Assembly: GCA_949752795.1 (NCBI GenBank)
Contig: OX457057.1
Coordinates: 101,583,513-101,647,512, forward strand
Origin: Hyperoodon ampullatus
Lineage: Eukaryota; Chordata; Mammalia; Artiodactyla; Ziphiidae
Direction of reading: 5' to 3'
Length of the DNA: 64,000 nucleotides
The position numbers and the translations under genes are program-made. Shown here piece by piece: positions 61,689-64,000 of this stretch (the stretch's first letter is position 1; every line of letters begins with the position of its first letter). The notes under the pieces are model-generated. The model was not told where the DNA came from. It saw nothing but the letters and a program-made list of their open reading frames with translations, and ran no database searches.

Positions 61689-64000
61689 GTGAGTCGAGGC
61701 GGGGGGGCAGTGGCCTTGGCAGGGAGCGAACTCCCATCGGCTTCCCGCGGCGGGGCCGGGCCGGCCACAGGCTCTCCGGGGCGCCCGGCCTGCGGGGGGC
61801 ACCTCCCTCAGCGGCCCCCACCCGGGACCCGGCGCCGAGCCCTGCGCCCCGGCCGGTGACGGCCGCGGAGGGGATAGCGTTCCCAGGAAAGTGAGGAGGC
61901 TGCGGGCTTGTTTTCGGGGCAACTCCCCCGTGTCCTGCCACTTCTCTCCTGGGCGTGTTGTTGTCCTCAGATGACAGGGGGCCGCCTGGCGTCTTCTCAC
62001 CCGGCCGATTTTTTCTCGGCTGTCGTGGCCGGTTCCCAGTGTGTGGCTTGTGCGTGTGAATTTCACAGCTCTGCTTAGTGCCGTGGTTTGGGGTTATTTG
62101 TGCTGTTGGGGACCAGGAAGCGGTGTCTGGAACGGACGGCCGCGGAGAGGTGGGTGTGGGAGTCCTCCTATGCTCTCCACTGCTGTTCTTTAATCGTTAG
62201 GTTGGTAAATTGTAATGATGGTGGAGACTGCGTGGGACCGGCCCACCTAATGTATATCTATGCAAGGCAGATCTAGATGTCTGGCTCAAAAGGAAACTTT
62301 TGCTGTCTGACTCCACTTTCCCAAAGCTTTCGTTTAAAAAAAAGGGGGGGGGCGGGGGGCGGGGAAACAACCGAAACTCTTGGTAAGGCCCCCCGCTGTT
62401 CACAGGTCTGTGGGAAAGAGGCCGTTTTTTTTTTTGCCTAGCAACCAAGACCTGGGGCTCGGTCTCCAAGAGCGCGAGACTAACGTCCAATTTGTTGTGG
62501 TGACAAACCGTGAGCTCTGGCCTGTGTTTACGCTCGGCGCGCTTTCTTTCCTGTTTAGGTGGGGGAAGGGAGGAGGAGCTAGAGAAGGGGGAAAAAAACC
62601 ACCCCAAGCTCCAGTGTCTTTCCTCCACTTAACCCCGTGACTCAGTTGTAGATACTCTTTGAGGCAGCCCTAGATGCTTTTTCTTAGTGACACTTTGGGA
62701 ATTTTCAGTCATTGCATCAAAATATTAATTTCAGCTATAGACTCTTCTGCCCAATCTGTCCTTTATCTTATTTGTTTCCTGGTAACTGATGAAAATAGCA
62801 GCATGGCTTCCTTCTTCTGATGAAGTGGGGTTTAAATTAAGTGGCTGATGCCCTCAGTAGAACCTACAATTTTGCTCTTGTTTGTGTAAAGCTATTTTTG
62901 ATTCCTGGTCTGTAGTGGGTTCTTTTTTTTTTTTAAGATTATAGAGAATGCAAATCTTCACCAGCTCTTTTTCATATGTAGGTCTAAAGCTTTCTGTAAA
63001 ACATCTAAAAATCTACTAACAAGTCATATAATAGTTGTTAATTCAGCTGGTGATTTTGGAGATACCTGTAGTCTCAGGGCTCTGTGTTATAAAACTGGTA
63101 TGATGGTATGATGAAAGATATCATTGACTTTAAGACACTGTTCCAGGCTTGAAGGATATTTTGGTAAAGTACTTGTGGCTGGAACTGGAGGCAGCCATGC
63201 CAGTAAAACATCTTACCAGTAAAATGGTGAATGAGATGTTGTAAACATACTGAGTCTGATTAGTAAGTAGGACTTTTGCTGGCGATATCTTCATGAATAG
63301 TTTATCCTATCTTTGGACATTGTAGTTTTATGGATTGCAGAGCAAGTTGATTGGTAACTTGAGATTGAAAACCAAGTCAGAACTCTCTCCTAAAAGAAAA
63401 AAAGATAATCTCAACATTCACAATTCTCTGGAAAATAGACTTCTTTTATTCTCTGGTTTTGTTTTCATAAGCACAGCTTAGTCAGTGGTTGTGTTGGTAG
63501 AAATCAGTGAGCCAAACCTGCCTTATAAACTTCTTACAGTTGGAACTTGTGCAGCTTGTTGTTAGTTATATATCGTAACTGGTTCTTTTGTAATTTGAAG
63601 TAATTTTGCAAACATGAACTTCCTGATTGGCCCTTTTATTTTCATTTTCATGACTATATAAAGCAATCCATTTTATAAAAAGTTACAGTTATTAATTTTT
63701 CCCCAGGTTCTTCCCTTAAATTTTATGCCATTCTGAACACAAGTCATCAAAATAATTTTTCTCTCAAGTATCACTTCAACAATCACTGATTTGCTTTTCG
63801 CTTCCTTTTTTGTTTTTTATTTTTTGTTCCTAATCTCCCATCTCCCTAAATGCCTTACGTATCTTTGTAGAGCATAATTTGGCACTTAAAATTTTTTTAC
63901 ATCCTGTTTTTATATTTTTCTTTTTTATGTGTCATATCACCTAAGCAACATTTTAAGTTCTTTGAAGATAGGGAAACTTAGGTGTATTTCTTTTGGATTC
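61689..64000 (+). other. HIPK1 intron 1 (partial), no coding exon seen
   Basis: Starts GC-rich and becomes AT-rich after 62640. Contains a G-run block at 62344-62364. I see no exon with the HIPK1 N-terminus or kinase motifs before the window ends. Confidence 0.55.
62344..62364 (+). repeat. G-run block, G-quadruplex candidate
   Basis: A run of nine G, then C, six G, C and four G. Long uninterrupted G tracts suit G-quadruplex folding in the early HIPK1 intron transcript. Confidence 0.7.

Larger units (their letters stand above)
61080..62170. promoter_or_regulatory. CpG island at the HIPK1 5' end
   Basis: Very GC-rich with dense CpG (for example GCGGCGGCGGCGGC near 61470), in sharp contrast to the AT-rich flanks. 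Long frames on both strands here come from absence of AT-rich stops, not from coding. Confidence 0.88.

Noticed and set aside
61245..62066. 273-codon Pro/Arg/Ala-rich minus-strand frame over the HIPK1 CpG island
   Set aside because: High GC content removes stop codons on both strands. Composition is extreme and no domain is visible. A divergent non-coding RNA is possible, but nothing here supports a protein.

Overview
This is a mammalian nuclear genome window, almost certainly from a cetacean. The main clue is a dense population of young tRNA-derived SINEs of the CHR type, starting with GGGCTTCCCTGGTGGCGCAG and carrying a B-box-like GGTTCGTGCCCC. They come with L1 3' ends carrying clear target-site duplications (TSDs). 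Split genes with GT-AG introns, CpG-island promoters and MIR, L2, MER2, MER5A and MER20 relics also fit a mammal. The species is an inference.

The gene order matches the human 1p13.2 block PTPN22 - BCL2L15 - AP4B1 - DCLRE1B - HIPK1. (1) PTPN22, minus strand: only coding exon 1 is present (6172-6258); its intron 1 fills the left edge. (2) 6.4-23.3 kb is intergenic and dominated by a near-full-length but degenerate L1 on the minus strand (about 11.8-20.1 kb). Its 5' region is interrupted by a 1.4 kb insert holding the last-exon region of TNFRSF11A (RANK). (3) BCL2L15, minus strand, has four coding exons (30039 down to 23903), including an 18-base last exon, and encodes 163 residues. (4) AP4B1, minus strand, has ten coding exons (44561 down to 35074) and encodes 739 residues. 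(5) DCLRE1B/Apollo, plus strand, has four coding exons (45460-50757) and encodes 539 residues. It starts 899 bases from the AP4B1 start codon across a shared CpG-rich promoter. (6) 51-61 kb is intergenic, with L1, L2 and SINE relics. (7) A second CpG island at 61.0-62.2 kb carries the promoter and non-coding first exon of HIPK1 (plus strand, donor at 61688/61689). The HIPK1 coding region lies to the right of the window.

All internal exon phases agree. BCL2L15 and AP4B1 reconstruct to the human lengths as I remember them, with no frameshift or premature stop. The genes are functionally unrelated: T-cell receptor signalling phosphatase, Bcl-2 family member, trans-Golgi adaptor subunit, telomere exonuclease and nuclear kinase. 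Only AP4B1 and DCLRE1B look coupled, through their promoter.

I found no novel multi-gene system. The most unusual structure is the insert at 20107-21540. It has the marks of an L1-mobilised retrocopy of a polyadenylated RNA antisense to the TNFRSF11A locus: a 14-base TSD, a poly(A) tail about 15 bases after a Tigger-derived AATAAA, an L1 3' end, and a TNFRSF11A last exon still attached to its intronic acceptor.
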